From CAYVDH01 sp964450355 (GTDB lineage Bacteria; Bacteroidota; Bacteroidia; NS11-12g; UBA955), in assembly GCA_964450355.1 (NCBI GenBank), contig CAYVDH010000033.1:1-23839 (forward strand): 23,839 nucleotides of DNA. Direction: 5' to 3'. The notes beneath the pieces are model-generated. The model saw nothing but the letters and a program-made list of their open reading frames with translations. It had not been told where the DNA came from and ran no database searches. Position numbers and translations under genes: made by a program. Shown here one piece after another: positions 1 through 6,488 of this stretch (within the stretch, counting starts at the first letter, position 1; every line of letters begins with the position of its first letter).

Positions 1-3
1 GTG

Positions 4-64
4 AAATTTCCTTTTTTGAAGGTAGGTTGTGCCTAGCCGTGCAGCTTCAAAAAAACAGAAATTT
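4..64. repeat. Long imperfect inverted repeat (hairpin)
   Basis: Bases 4-21 pair with 45-64. There are ten consecutive pairs next to the loop (12-21 with 45-54), a small internal loop, then six A/T pairs at the base. Inside the loop GGTAGG (21-26) can also pair with CCTAGCC (32-38) with one bulge. No reading frame covers it. It could be the terminator of a gene left of the window or part of a dispersed intergenic repeat. The pairing is seen directly; the role is not known. Confidence 0.5.
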
Positions 65-110
65 TTATTTGGTGGTGCCTTTTTGTTTAGCTTCGCTGCG
101 ACTTCGTGGT

Positions 111-128
111 CTTTTTGGCACCAAAAAG
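111..128. repeat. Near-perfect 18-bp palindrome, repeat-like
   Basis: CTTTTTGGCACCAAAAAG is its own reverse complement except for the two central bases. A related TGGTGCC lies at 74-80, so the region can fold in more than one way. It sits beside a GC-richer patch (AGCTTCGCTGCGACTTCG, 89-106). Similar GGCACCAAAAAG strings are, from memory, frequent between genes in Bacteroidota. No coding function is visible. Confidence 0.4.
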
Positions 129-186
129 AATAAAGAAAAATTAATACTTAGTTAAATACTTTAGCTCAATTTGATAAGATAAAAAT

Positions 187-318
187 GTTATTAGTTATTG
201 GTTGAATGGTGAGTGGTTATTGTTTAATTGTTAAATTATGTCGGATACTGAGCTTGTCGAAGTATATGGTTGAATGGTTTAATTGTTATTGTTGAATTGT
301 TAATTGTTATTGGTTCTG
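187..318. repeat. Degenerate TTGTTAA-type repeat, period about 7
   Basis: A G followed by T-rich sequence recurs at 187, 194, 201, 208, 215 and 222, exactly seven bases apart. The series resumes from about 269 to 313 with steps of mostly seven or eight. The words are variants of GTTATTG, GTTGAAT and TTGTTAA. A non-repeat insert at 241-264 contains CTGAGCTTGTCGAAG, a string I associate with intergenic repeats in Bacteroidota. All frames are short, so this looks non-coding. Confidence 0.5.
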
Positions 319-325
319 TGCTTTT

Positions 326-647
326 ACTTCTAACTTCTAACTTCTAACTTCTGCCTTCTAACTTCTGCGTTCTACATTCTAAAATCTACATTCTACAATC
401 TACGTTTTAACTTCTGCCTTCTTCGTTCTAAGTTCTAAATTCTGCGTTTAAAGTTCAGCGTTCTTACTTCTCACTTTTAAGTTCTTCATTCTAAGTTCTA
501 AATTCTACGATTTAACTTCTGCCTTCTTCGTTCTAAGTTCTAAATTCTGCGTTTAAAGTTCAGCGTTCTTACTTCTTATTTCTAACTTCGGCCTTCATAC
601 TTCTGCTTACTAAATTCATAATTCTTCGTTTAAACATCTGCAATCCT
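326..647. repeat. Array of 46 exactly phased heptamers (NNTTCTA)
   Basis: From 326 to 647 the sequence divides into 46 heptamers with no insertion or deletion. The general form is two variable bases (AC, CG, AG, AA, CA or CC), then TTCT or a close variant, then A, G or T. The first four units are nearly pure ACTTCTA. A higher-order repeat is present: 406-471 and 511-576 are identical over 66 bases, offset by 105 bases, which is 15 units. Stop codons interrupt the frames on both strands. The periodic structure is seen directly; its function is unknown. Confidence 0.85.
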
Positions 648-914
648 TTTATTAAAATCCTTGAACTGGATGTTCTTTTGTATTTGAGACTTAATGACCA
701 TTTTATGGTAAAATCTTATAAAAGGAGCCATTATTGAATGTGATATTTTTAAAATAAATATTGATTTTCAACAGACTCTAATTAGGTGACAATGGTCGGT
801 CACAGCCGCAAGAATCTTGGCTACAGAACAACCATGGGGGAAAGTATTGAATAATAATATTTAAACGCATTTTAATGCTCTGTTTCTCTTTTTTAACTTA
901 TCGTTGCCTTTTAA
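648..914. other. Intergenic stretch, no gene supported
   Basis: This stretch is AT-rich with a small palindrome ACCAT-TTT-ATGGT at 697-709. A GC-richer patch at about 786-843 has a short open frame (start at 792, about 20 codons). That frame is too short to call and has no recognisable motif. Nothing else was seen before the Fic gene stop. Confidence 0.4.
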
Positions 915-1943
915 CTATTCTATTATTTTCCAATGTCCTGTTTTGTCACTACCTATACGTTCTATCTTTCCATTGTTTCTTAGTTCTTTAATTTTTCGTT
1001 TTACGGTGCTTAAACTCATTTTCAATCGTTCACTAATCTCATTGGCTGTTATTTTGCTGTTTTGATTAATCAATAAAAATACAGTGTCATTTACAGTGTC
1101 AATTTTAAGTTTTACAGTGTCATTTACAGTGTCAGCTAAAATGTGTAGTTCACGGTTTTTAAGTATATAATTCCCCTTCATCAATAAGTTAGAAAGAAAA
1201 CGAATAAGAAACTTATCTGTCCTATAAATCCCCCTTGACAAGTCTTCATAATTTGCTCTTACCAATGAATTTCGGAAATACCAAGAATGGTTTGCAAATA
1301 AATGGTTGTTTGCATTTTTAAATCCCAATTTACGTAAATATTTTATTAAGAATATAGCTGAAGTTCTTGTGTTCCCTTCTCCAAAAATGTGGATTTGCCA
1401 CAAGTTTGATATAAAATTTGCCATGTGTTCAATAATCTCATGTTCGCTTAAACCCTTGTAACTAAATTTTTTTTCTTGCTCAAAGTCATATACTAAAGTT
1501 TCATTCAAGCTGTCTGCACTTGCATAAAGAACGGTTTCGCCATTCAATACCCATTCCTTTTTTGTGATGTTGTAATCACGAATTTTTCCTGCGAATTTGT
1601 ATATTCCTGTAAACAATCTACGATGTATAGCCAAATATTCTGCTGGTGAAAAAGTAAAGGTTTGCTCACTCAACATTTCAGCTATTCTTACCGAAACCTT
1701 GTCGGCTTCTTCAGTTCGGTCTTCATCTGTTAGTGTTGGGTGTTGTTGATAGTAGCTTTCAATGCGTTTTTTTACTTCGTCAATGGTTATATCACCTTCA
1801 ATGTTATGTTTGGCAGTTTCAATTAGATATTCAGACGGTTTTAAGCCATCAACTTGTTGTAAGCCGATAGCTGTTTTCCAAACTTTTGCTTTTTCTGCCT
1901 TGTTTGGTTCACCTTGTCTTAGGTATTCTTCAAAGTTTTCCAA
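915..1943 (-). CDS. Fic-family protein with VbhA-like N-terminus and C-terminal winged helix
   Basis: Fic proteins usually transfer AMP or a related group from a nucleotide to a target protein. This one has 342 residues. The N-terminal 70 residues resemble the VbhA-type antitoxin fold (VDGLKPSEYL, then GDITIDEV). The Fic core carries HIFGEGNTRTSA, which keeps the catalytic His, Phe, Gly-Asn and first Arg. Compared with HPFxxGNGRxxR it has Ile for Pro, Thr for the second Gly, and Ala for the second Arg. The last 75 residues or so look like a winged helix (TANEISERLKMSLSTVKRKI), preceded by a repeated DTVNDTV segment. The start is TTG; an in-frame stop lies just upstream and no ATG occurs before about residue 90. 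The N-terminal sequence matches what I recall of this subfamily, which supports the TTG. No separate antitoxin gene is adjacent. The Fic assignment is firm; substrate and activity are open. Confidence 0.88.
   Translation of the reverse strand: MENFEEYLRQGEPNKAEKAKVWKTAIGLQQVDGLKPSEYLIETAKHNIEGDITIDEVKKRIESYYQQHPTLTDEDRTEEADKVSVRIAEMLSEQTFTFSPAEYLAIHRRLFTGIYKFAGKIRDYNITKKEWVLNGETVLYASADSLNETLVYDFEQEKKFSYKGLSEHEIIEHMANFISNLWQIHIFGEGNTRTSAIFLIKYLRKLGFKNANNHLFANHSWYFRNSLVRANYEDLSRGIYRTDKFLIRFLSNLLMKGNYILKNRELHILADTVNDTVKLKIDTVNDTVFLLINQNSKITANEISERLKMSLSTVKRKIKELRNNGKIERIGSDKTGHWKIIE
1081..1134 (-). repeat. Two 21-bp direct repeats encoding DTVNDTV
   Basis: Bases 1081-1101 and 1114-1134 are identical (ACAGTGTCATTTACAGTGTCA on the plus strand), 33 bases apart, which is exactly 11 codons. 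They encode the two DTVNDTV segments in the linker between the Fic core and the winged helix. Each copy is itself built from two ACAGTGTC units. Confidence 0.85.
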
Positions 1944-2459
1944 TTTTTTAATTTACAAATGTCGTTTTTTTCTGTTATATATTTACATTCCAATACAGCA
2001 AAAGTAAACACGATAATTTTATTATGTTCAGCCTTTCATGTTTTAGGCATGGACAAGAAAGGTTTCTACAAAAGGCAGTATGTCTATAACTCATTTTAAT
2101 CTTTTATTATCACCTTCACATAATCCAACAGTAACTATAAATTTTTCATAGATTTTTGCTGATTGATTTTGTTTATTTCGAATAACTTTTACAAGAGTTT
2201 CTTAAACATATAATATACAACGTTCACCCTCGCATCTTGCAAGTGTGAAATTTCTCTGCCTCTGGCATTTCTAATAATGAAAATACTAATACAAATATAT
2301 ACTTTTAATGCTCAATATACAGTTGTTAAATACGGCAGAAGCATTTTGCTCACTCAATCGTAAGATGGGAGTGTGAACTTGGGTCTTGTTACTTGAAAAA
2401 CATTAGCTTGTAGATAGTAACTAAAGCATTATTATTTATTGATAAAAACCTATGGAAAA
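1944..2459. other. 516-base gene-free gap with hairpin elements
   Basis: No frame here looks coding. The gap holds an inverted pair of hairpin elements (2222-2378, listed separately) and otherwise AT-rich sequence. No clear terminator for the flanking genes was found. Confidence 0.5.
2222..2378. repeat. Inverted pair of REP-like or MITE-like hairpin elements
   Basis: The left unit (2222-2240) reads GTTCACCCTCGCATCTTGC. The right unit, read on the minus strand from 2378 to 2360, is GTTCACACTCCCATCTTAC, giving 16 of 19 identities. Each can also fold on itself: 2223-2234 pairs with 2238-2249 at 10 of 12 positions, and CACTC (2351-2355) pairs with GAGTG (2369-2373). A further small hairpin TGCC-TCT-GGCA lies at 2257-2267. 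The whole could be a 157-bp MITE with 19-bp ends or a head-to-head pair of REP elements. No target-site duplication is obvious and there is no transposase in the window. Confidence 0.5.
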
Positions 2460-2858
2460 TTACCATGCACTGTAAAAGTTTGTCCTACTATTGGTTTTTA
2501 AATTATAAATTGTAATGGATTGAACCTTAACATCTTTATCTAATTGAATGTTATAACAATTAACCTTTTTAATTGAATCTGAGCCCAAATAAAATTTTTT
2601 ATTGTTAATTACTACAATTTTAGTTGAATCATTAAAATTATAACTCATTCCTTCAATAAAATTCAAATTTTTAATATTAAAACTTTTAATTGGTTTATTT
2701 TTAATTAATTGAGAATTTAACTTGTTAAATTCCTTGTTAATATAAAATTTTAAATATTTATATTTTATAAAGTCATCCCTGTTTGTGTATTCTTTATACT
2801 TACAACTGTTTAAATACACATTAAAAATAAAAATTAAAATAATCCAAGTTTGTTTCAT
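2460..2858 (-). CDS. Small predicted lipoprotein, unknown function
   Basis: This 132-residue protein begins with a basic Lys, a hydrophobic stretch and a lipobox-like LNSC with the Cys near residue 19, so it is probably lipid-anchored after export. The mature part is Lys/Asn-rich and shows alternating hydrophobic residues, suggesting a small beta-rich domain. I recognise no family. The ATG start is 12 bases after the stop of an apparently broken gene in the same direction (3133-2871), so the two may once have formed an operon. The base composition is very AT-rich. That it is translated is likely but not certain. Confidence 0.6.
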   Translation of the reverse strand: MKQTWIILIFIFNVYLNSCKYKEYTNRDDFIKYKYLKFYINKEFNKLNSQLIKNKPIKSFNIKNLNFIEGMSYNFNDSTKIVVINNKKFYLGSDSIKKVNCYNIQLDKDVKVQSITIYNLKTNSRTNFYSAW

Positions 2859-2870
2859 GTATTTTAAAGC

Positions 2871-3133
2871 TTAATTTTTTTCTGCTATTACAGAAGTTGT
2901 TTTTTTAATTTCATAAGTTGAAATACCCATAGCCAATATAGATTCTCATTCATGTTTTCTTTGTTTATTCTTTTTACACCTTGTATTTTTATATTGACAA
3001 CTTTTAGTCCCCCACAATTAAATTGGTCTATACAAATTTATATAACAATAAAATCTATACCAATCATTAATGTTTCTTTGCATTTTCTCATATATTCTTT
3101 GTCTTCGTTAGGCTTATTAATTGTTTTATCATT
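2871..3133 (-). pseudogene. Decayed gene remnant with in-frame stop and frameshift
   Basis: On the minus strand an open frame runs from 3133 to 3041 (including EDKEYMRKCKETLMIGIDF). It hits a TAA at 3040-3038, then stays open through GGLKVVNIKIQGVKRINKEN. Near 2947 a shift of frame gives ESILAMGISTYEIKKTTS and a natural-looking end, ...VIAEKN, with TAA at 2873-2871. There is no start codon at the left of the frame; an upstream in-frame TGA is at 3136-3134. The codons look protein-like but no family is recognised. An open plus-strand frame at 2952-3140 is low-complexity hydrophobic and is more likely its shadow. Confidence 0.35.
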
Positions 3134-3242
3134 TCATTAGCATGCTCAAATTTCAAATATAATAAAATTTAATTATTATTTGTTTAGCTATTATAAATAG
3201 TCAAATCTGTATGCAGGTTCGCTTTAATTCTAATATTTTATG

Positions 3243-3250
3243 TAACTTTG
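3243..3250 (+). promoter_or_regulatory. Putative -7 box TAACTTTG
   Basis: The box matches the Bacteroidota TAnnTTTG element and ends 16 bases before the ATG at 3267. The upstream -33 element is poor (TTCG at 3218-3221, 21 bases away). Confidence 0.5.
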
Positions 3251-3266
3251 AATCAGTTATCATTCC

Positions 3267-3692
3267 ATGAAATTTTTATTAATTTCTCTATGCATTACTT
3301 TAGCAATGACTGGTTGTCATGTTAAATCTAAAAAATTTTGGGCAAATGAGTCAAAGAAAGTAGAATCTTGTAGAAACAAATGGGTTTATCAAGATTTATC
3401 AGAGGAACATGAATTAACTGTACTGTCTTTTTCAGCTAAATCAAGACATTCACTTGTCTCCTTTCCTAATTTTTTAATTGGAATAACTGAGACAAATGAT
3501 ACAATTGCATTTTTAGATAAAGACTTTGAAGGTAAATTAAATTTAAATGATAAAATAAAAATTATACCATTTAAATGGACAGATACAGAAAAACAAACTT
3601 TAAAACCACTTTACTACATTCATTCAAAATCAAAAGATAATGATTTGTTTTGTGTAGTAAACACAGTTTATTATGGGAAAGTAGAGCATTAA
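3267..3692 (+). CDS. Predicted lipoprotein, unknown function
   Basis: The 141-residue product starts with a clear lipoprotein signal, LAMTGC, with the Cys at residue 17. The mature region is Lys-rich and mixed, with strands such as KIKIIPFKWTD and CVVNTVYYGKVEH towards the end. No family is recognised. A TAnnTTTG box lies 16 bases before the start. Directly after the stop a second frame stays open for 59 codons without a start codon (3691-3870), so the gene may once have been longer. It has no same-strand neighbour close enough to suggest an operon. Confidence 0.65.
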   Translation: MKFLLISLCITLAMTGCHVKSKKFWANESKKVESCRNKWVYQDLSEEHELTVLSFSAKSRHSLVSFPNFLIGITETNDTIAFLDKDFEGKLNLNDKIKIIPFKWTDTEKQTLKPLYYIHSKSKDNDLFCVVNTVYYGKVEH

Positions 3693-3870
3693 GTTAGTAT
3701 GTATTAAAACACATGAATCAAGGCATGATAATCAACATAAGAATTTTAAAGTTCATGTTTCTAAATGTTATCAGAGTATACCAGAGTCAAAACAACTCGA
3801 AGCTAAACTAAAAATATGCAATGATACAATAAATTCATTGCCAATAAGACATTTTAAATACAATGATTAA
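3691..3870 (+). pseudogene. Startless 59-codon open fragment
   Basis: In the frame one base out from the preceding lipoprotein, codons run openly from just after a TAG at 3682-3684 to TAA at 3868-3870. The reading has a protein-like mix (THESRHDNQHKNFKVHVSKC, then IPESKQLEAKLKIC). There is no ATG, GTG or TTG in frame near its beginning. It could be the frameshifted tail of the 3267-3692 gene or the remnant of a separate gene. Chance openness in AT-rich DNA is less likely given the composition but is possible. Confidence 0.3.
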
Positions 3871-3942
3871 TTCTAATTCCAATATAACAAACACAATTTC
3901 ATTTCAACTTATTACTTCATTAATGAATTAAAAAAATTTTCT

Positions 3943-3950
3943 TACTTTTG
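3943..3950 (+). promoter_or_regulatory. Putative -7 box TACTTTTG
   Basis: This TAnnTTTG match ends 20 bases before the ATG of the beta-barrel gene. No good TTTG is found at the usual upstream distance. A perfect palindrome TTCATTAATGAA lies at 3916-3927, where an operator could be, though it may be chance. Confidence 0.5.
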
Positions 3951-3970
3951 AAATATCCTTTATTTAAAAA

Positions 3971-4690
3971 ATGAAAAAAATCATCTATCTATTTCTGCTC
4001 TTTGCTGCTAACTCCTATGCTCAAAGTGAACACCTGTTTCGCAATTCTATCTCTGTGGGTGTTGGAATTGCTAAACCATTAGGGAACTTAGCCGAAACAA
4101 ACATTGACGATACCCTCTCTGGCTATGGCAAAAACGGACTTTCTCTCTATGTTGGATTTAACCGTGTAGGTAAAAGTGGTCTTGGCATATATGGACACTT
4201 TAAGTCCAGCTCCATTGGCATCAATGAAAGCGAATTGAAAAAAGACGCTGAAGCCAAATTAAACTCAAAAGCTGAAAGTTTTAGTACAGATAATTATTCA
4301 ATCAATTCAATCAATATAGGTTTGCTATTTGTGATTAATAAAAACCATAAATTTCAAATAGTACCGCAATTTGGTTTTGGATTAAGTGCTTGCAGAAACA
4401 GAACCATCAATGGTACTTTTAATTCTGTCATCCCCGGAATTAAAACTACTTGGGATTATAAATCAGACAAAAAAACCTCATTGAACTTTATGTGTGGCAT
4501 TGATTTTAGTTATAAAATTAAAGATAATATTGCTTTGTTTTTTAAATCAGAATGGCAATTGCAAGCCCCTCAATTTAAATACGAGAACAAAGCCTATGTC
4601 AATGGTGTTCAGTTTGGACAATCTGATAAAACATACTTTTTCCCAATGTTCATTCAAAACAACATGCTGGGAATTAAAGTGGCTTTATAA
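3971..4690 (+). CDS. Outer-membrane beta-barrel protein
   Basis: The 239-residue product has a Sec signal peptide (KKIIYLFLLFAANSYAQ, cleavage after about residue 18). The rest alternates polar and hydrophobic residues in repeated amphipathic strands, and the last strand ends in a hydrophobic residue (MLGIKVAL), as in small porin-like barrels. It most likely sits in the outer membrane; ligand and role are unknown. GC content is higher than in the genes to its left, which suggests the core chromosome begins here. Its stop codon overlaps the stop of the convergent aspS inside TTATAA, with no terminator between. Confidence 0.8.
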   Translation: MKKIIYLFLLFAANSYAQSEHLFRNSISVGVGIAKPLGNLAETNIDDTLSGYGKNGLSLYVGFNRVGKSGLGIYGHFKSSSIGINESELKKDAEAKLNSKAESFSTDNYSINSINIGLLFVINKNHKFQIVPQFGFGLSACRNRTINGTFNSVIPGIKTTWDYKSDKKTSLNFMCGIDFSYKIKDNIALFFKSEWQLQAPQFKYENKAYVNGVQFGQSDKTYFFPMFIQNNMLGIKVAL

Positions 4691-6418
4691 ACCTAATTCT
4701 GCTTTCTGTTTGTCATCAATATACGATGGTGCATCTATCATCACATCTCTTCCTTGATTGTTTTTAGGGAAGGCAATAAAATCTCTGATGCTATCCACTT
4801 CGCCAATCAAGCTACACAATCTATCAAATCCAAAAGCTATTCCTCCATGTGGAGGAGCACCATATTCAAAGGCATTCATTAAAAATCCAAATTGATATAA
4901 AGCCTCTTCTTTTGTAAAACCTAATCTGTTAAACATCCTTGCTTGCAAATCTTTGTTGTATATCCTGATTGAACCACCACCTACTTCAACTCCATTAATT
5001 ACCATGTCGTAGGCATTGGCTTTTACTTCTCCTGGGTTGGTTTCTAATTTATCAATATCTTCTGGTTTAGGACTTGTAAAAGGATGGTGCATGGCATGCC
5101 ATTTTTGTGTTTCTTCATCTTGTTCCAACAATGGAAAATCTAGTACCCACAAGGCTTTAAATTCTGTTTTGTTTCTCAATCCTGCTCTTTCTCCCATTTC
5201 CAACCTCAATTCGCTCATTTGTTTTTGAACAGACTTGGTGTTTCCAGATAACAATAACATCAAGTCACCAGCTTCAGCATGACATTGTTGTGCCCATTGT
5301 TTTAAATCTTCTTGATTGTAAAATTTATCTACGGATGATTTAAATGTTCCATCGGGTTGGCATAATACATACACCAAACCTTTAGCACCTATTTGAGGTC
5401 TTTTTACCCATTCAGTAATTTCATCTAATTGTTTACGAGTGTAATTTGCACAGTTTTTTACACTGATGGCAATGATACACTCAGCAGAATCAAATACTGG
5501 AAAACCTTTGCCTTTTACCAGTTCAGTAAGGTAATTAAAGGTCATGCCAAATCGGATATCTGGCTTGTCATTACCATACAAATTCATGGCTTGGTCAAAA
5601 GTCATTCTTGGCAAGTTTCCTAAGTCAACATGTTTTACTTCTTTGAATACATGCTTAATCATTCCTTCAAACAAATTGAGAATATCTTCTTGTTCAACAA
5701 AACTCATTTCACAATCTATTTGTGTAAATTCTGGTTGTCTATCGGCTCTTAAATCTTCGTCTCTAAAGCATTTTACTATCTGATAATATTTATCAAATCC
5801 GCTTACCATCAATAATTGTTTAAAGGTTTGTGGGCTTTGTGGCAAAGCGTAAAATTGACCTTGATTCATGCGGCTAGGCACTACAAAATCGCGAGCTCCT
5901 TCGGGCGTTGATTTAATTAAAACCGGAGTTTCTACTTCTATAAATTCTTGATTGTCTAAATAATTCCGTACATGTTTAGCTACCTGATGTCTGAGCATTA
6001 ATTTTTTTCTAACATTGTCACGTCTAAGGTCGAGATATCTGTATTGCATTCTCAATTCATCGCCACCGTCTGTTTCGTCTTCGATGGTAAATGGGGGAGT
6101 AATGGATTCGTTGAGAACAGTTATTTTTTCAACTATGATTTCAATTTCACCTGTAGGAATTTTTAAGTTTTTATTGCTTCTTTCAGTTACTTTGCCAGTG
6201 ATTTGAATGACAAATTCACGACCAAGATTACGAGCAGCACCAAGCAATTCAGCATTGTATTCTTCATTAAAGCTCAATTGAGTAATTCCATATCTATCTC
6301 TTAAATCGATAAAACTCATGGAACCAAAATCTCTTCTTTTGGATACCCAACCAGCCAATGTTACTTCCTTGTTGATGTCGGTAAGTCTTAATTCTCCACA
6401 ATGATGCGTTCTAAACAT
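4685..6418 (-). CDS. aspS: Aspartyl-tRNA synthetase
   Basis: This class II synthetase charges tRNA-Asp with aspartate in the cytoplasm. The 577 residues match the usual bacterial length. An OB-fold anticodon-binding domain occupies about residues 1-105 (LAGWVSKRRDFGSMSFIDLR). The catalytic core follows, with motif 2 at about 218-235 (FRDEDLRADRQPEFTQID) and motif 3 at 527-534 (GIAFGFDR). The bacterial GAD insertion lies between them (around HAEAGDLMLLLSG). The ATG at 6418 gives the usual N-terminus. A terminator at 6439-6466 separates it from the peroxiredoxin gene upstream, so it needs its own promoter. No clear TAnnTTTG was found in the short gap. A gene for tRNA-Asp, its substrate, lies at the right end of the window. 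Confidence 0.97.
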   Translation of the reverse strand: MFRTHHCGELRLTDINKEVTLAGWVSKRRDFGSMSFIDLRDRYGITQLSFNEEYNAELLGAARNLGREFVIQITGKVTERSNKNLKIPTGEIEIIVEKITVLNESITPPFTIEDETDGGDELRMQYRYLDLRRDNVRKKLMLRHQVAKHVRNYLDNQEFIEVETPVLIKSTPEGARDFVVPSRMNQGQFYALPQSPQTFKQLLMVSGFDKYYQIVKCFRDEDLRADRQPEFTQIDCEMSFVEQEDILNLFEGMIKHVFKEVKHVDLGNLPRMTFDQAMNLYGNDKPDIRFGMTFNYLTELVKGKGFPVFDSAECIIAISVKNCANYTRKQLDEITEWVKRPQIGAKGLVYVLCQPDGTFKSSVDKFYNQEDLKQWAQQCHAEAGDLMLLLSGNTKSVQKQMSELRLEMGERAGLRNKTEFKALWVLDFPLLEQDEETQKWHAMHHPFTSPKPEDIDKLETNPGEVKANAYDMVINGVEVGGGSIRIYNKDLQARMFNRLGFTKEEALYQFGFLMNAFEYGAPPHGGIAFGFDRLCSLIGEVDSIRDFIAFPKNNQGRDVMIDAPSYIDDKQKAELGL

Positions 6419-6438
6419 GGTACAAAGTTAAAATAAAA

Positions 6439-6466
6439 AAAGCCCTTAAAAAAGATTAAGGGCTTT
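6439..6466 (-). terminator. Rho-independent terminator after the peroxiredoxin gene
   Basis: Read on the minus strand, AAAGCCCTTA pairs perfectly with TAAGGGCTTT around a short A/T loop, and the 3' arm runs into a T tract (TTTTTTTATTTT). The stem has at least ten pairs. It lies 22 bases past the peroxiredoxin stop and 20 before the aspS start, so it ends the upstream transcript. Confidence 0.9.
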
Positions 6467-6488
6467 ATAACTATGAAAAATAAAAAAA

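Noticed and set aside
326..647. Heptamer array as a CRISPR
   Set aside because: Units are seven bases with no spacers, and no cas genes are present.
786..843. GC-richer patch with a 20-codon frame before the Fic gene
   Set aside because: Too short, two frames look equally plausible, and there is no motif or promoter.
2952..3140. Plus-strand hydrophobic frame of 62 codons
   Set aside because: Low-complexity, no family features, and it lies opposite a more protein-like minus-strand reading; treated as a shadow.
5016..5783. Frames on the plus strand inside aspS
   Set aside because: They are shadows of a well-supported synthetase gene on the other strand.
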